Below are positions 32,984 through 33,367 of a DNA stretch of 33,367 nucleotides, piece by piece. The notes beneath the pieces were generated by a model. The model was given only the letters and a program-made list of their open reading frames with translations. It was not told the DNA's origin and searched no databases. Numbering within the stretch: the stretch's first letter is position 1; each line of letters opens with the position of its first letter. The stretch lies in the NCBI GenBank assembly GCA_030431985.1, contig JAUIIB010000032.1, positions 1-33,367 of the forward strand, given 5' to 3'. The translations under genes and the position numbers were made by a program. The stretch is from Gammaproteobacteria bacterium (GTDB taxonomy: Bacteria > Pseudomonadota > Gammaproteobacteria > Burkholderiales > Nitrosomonadaceae).

Positions 32984-33238
32984 CTAATTCTTCGACAGAC
33001 TGGATTGTTCAACTAAACGAATAATCTCAAATTTTTCCGATGAATACCTCAAATGCTGTTTTATCCATCCTTGGTCGTGCTTTTCTTTAGCAGGCGGTTT
33101 TCCATTCACTAATTCAGCTATATCTTCTCAGGACAGTGCTCTTGGTGAGTGTATTTTTATTCGATGTTGTTGTGTAATTTCACCTGCCAGTCGTTTCTTT
33201 CTGACTTCCAGAAATGTTTTCGACCCGCAATAATAGAA
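32984..33238 (-). pseudogene. Decayed IS3-type transposase remnant
   Basis: One minus-strand frame reads EVRKKRLAGEITQQHRIKIH, a TGA stop, then EDIAELVNGKPPAKEKHDQG and RYSSEKFEIIRLVEQSSLS before TAG. The RYS-EKFEIIRLVEQS block is the start of the helix-turn-helix region found in IS3-group transposases, which normally continues with a KTL-ELG motif. The internal stop, missing start and missing catalytic part mark it as a relic. Family call from memory. Confidence 0.55.
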
Positions 33239-33240
33239 TT

Positions 33241-33367
33241 GGAGATCTTTGCACGGCAAGGAGGCTAATCAATAGGACGGAATGTTATAATACTCTTTTT
33301 AATCAGTTGGTTAATGAAATGAGCATGAGTTTCTCAGACTATTATGTCACCCACCGAACCCGCAAAG
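33241..33367 (+). mobile_element. Possible left end of an IS5-family insertion sequence, with transposase start at 33319
   Basis: GGAGATCTTTGCACGG (33241-33256) resembles IS5-family terminal repeats (GAGA-CTTTGCAC type). Sixty-odd bases later an ATG at 33319 (or 33325) opens MSMSFSDYYVTHRTRK and runs off the window, a plausible transposase N-terminus. The element begins directly after the IS3-type remnant, as if inserted into it. Only 127 bp are visible, so the call is tentative. Confidence 0.4.

Overview
The window looks like chromosomal DNA of a chemolithoautotrophic proteobacterium. A complete-looking alpha-carboxysome operon with form IA RuBisCO, modest G+C, TonB/ExbB/ExbD energisation, c-di-GMP proteins, EttA and YnfA suggest a betaproteobacterial ammonia oxidiser of the Nitrosomonas type. 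This assignment comes from gene content and family knowledge, not from a marker gene.

Region 1 (1-8.8 kb, minus strand) is the carboxysome operon. In transcription order it reads cbbL, cbbS, csoS2, csoS4A, a csoS4B remnant, csoS1, csoS1, a second csoS4A, csoS4B, a csoS1 with a C-terminal tail, acRAF, mcdA, mcdB, and then a large ORF that leaves the left edge. That last ORF encodes at least three RidA-type domains in tandem. It has no stop codon inside the window, so a simple ORF scan can miss it. No carboxysomal carbonic anhydrase (csoSCA) is present: csoS4A follows csoS2 after 45 bp. The block csoS4A-csoS4B-csoS1 has been duplicated, and one csoS4B copy was then reduced to about 56 bp. csoS2 has an A7 run at the middle/C-terminal boundary where a -1 slip meets a stop three codons later, a candidate frameshift site for a short CsoS2A form. 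The genes supply RuBisCO, its assembly factor, the scaffold, shell facets and vertices, and the ParA/McdB positioning system.

Region 2 (9-23.2 kb) is mixed. It holds a secreted PL14-like polysaccharide-active protein with a DNRLRE-like N-terminus, a GNAT acetyltransferase, two small membrane proteins (SirB2-like and CopD-like), a SpoIIAA-like protein, an intact diguanylate cyclase (GGEEF with I-site) and ettA. These are followed by a DUF2835 protein, ynfA, a 5' fragment of an animal-type haem peroxidase gene, a small inverted-repeat-bounded segment and a class-III aminotransferase. An alpha/beta hydrolase, a thioredoxin-like 2Fe-2S ferredoxin, a membrane GGDEF-like protein with a destroyed active-site motif, an RDD protein and a TetR regulator complete the region.

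Region 3 (23.2-29.4 kb) holds a palindrome-rich intergenic segment, then tonB-exbB-exbD. Converging on these are a dicarboxylate/amino-acid:cation symporter, a DegS-like membrane-anchored protease and a Tat-exported PhoX/DUF839 protein.

Region 4 (29.6-33.4 kb) starts with a consensus promoter and tRNA-Gly(GCC) and tRNA-Cys(GCA). A two-gene sugar cassette follows (glucose 1-dehydrogenase-like SDR plus GH15 glucoamylase/trehalase-like), bracketed by two ~96-bp diverged direct repeats. The right edge holds a decayed IS3-type remnant and what looks like the left end of an IS5-family element.

The most unusual items are the RidA multidomain protein in the carboxysome operon, the missing csoSCA, the csoS4/csoS1 duplication with a deleted csoS4B, and the possible csoS2 frameshift site.
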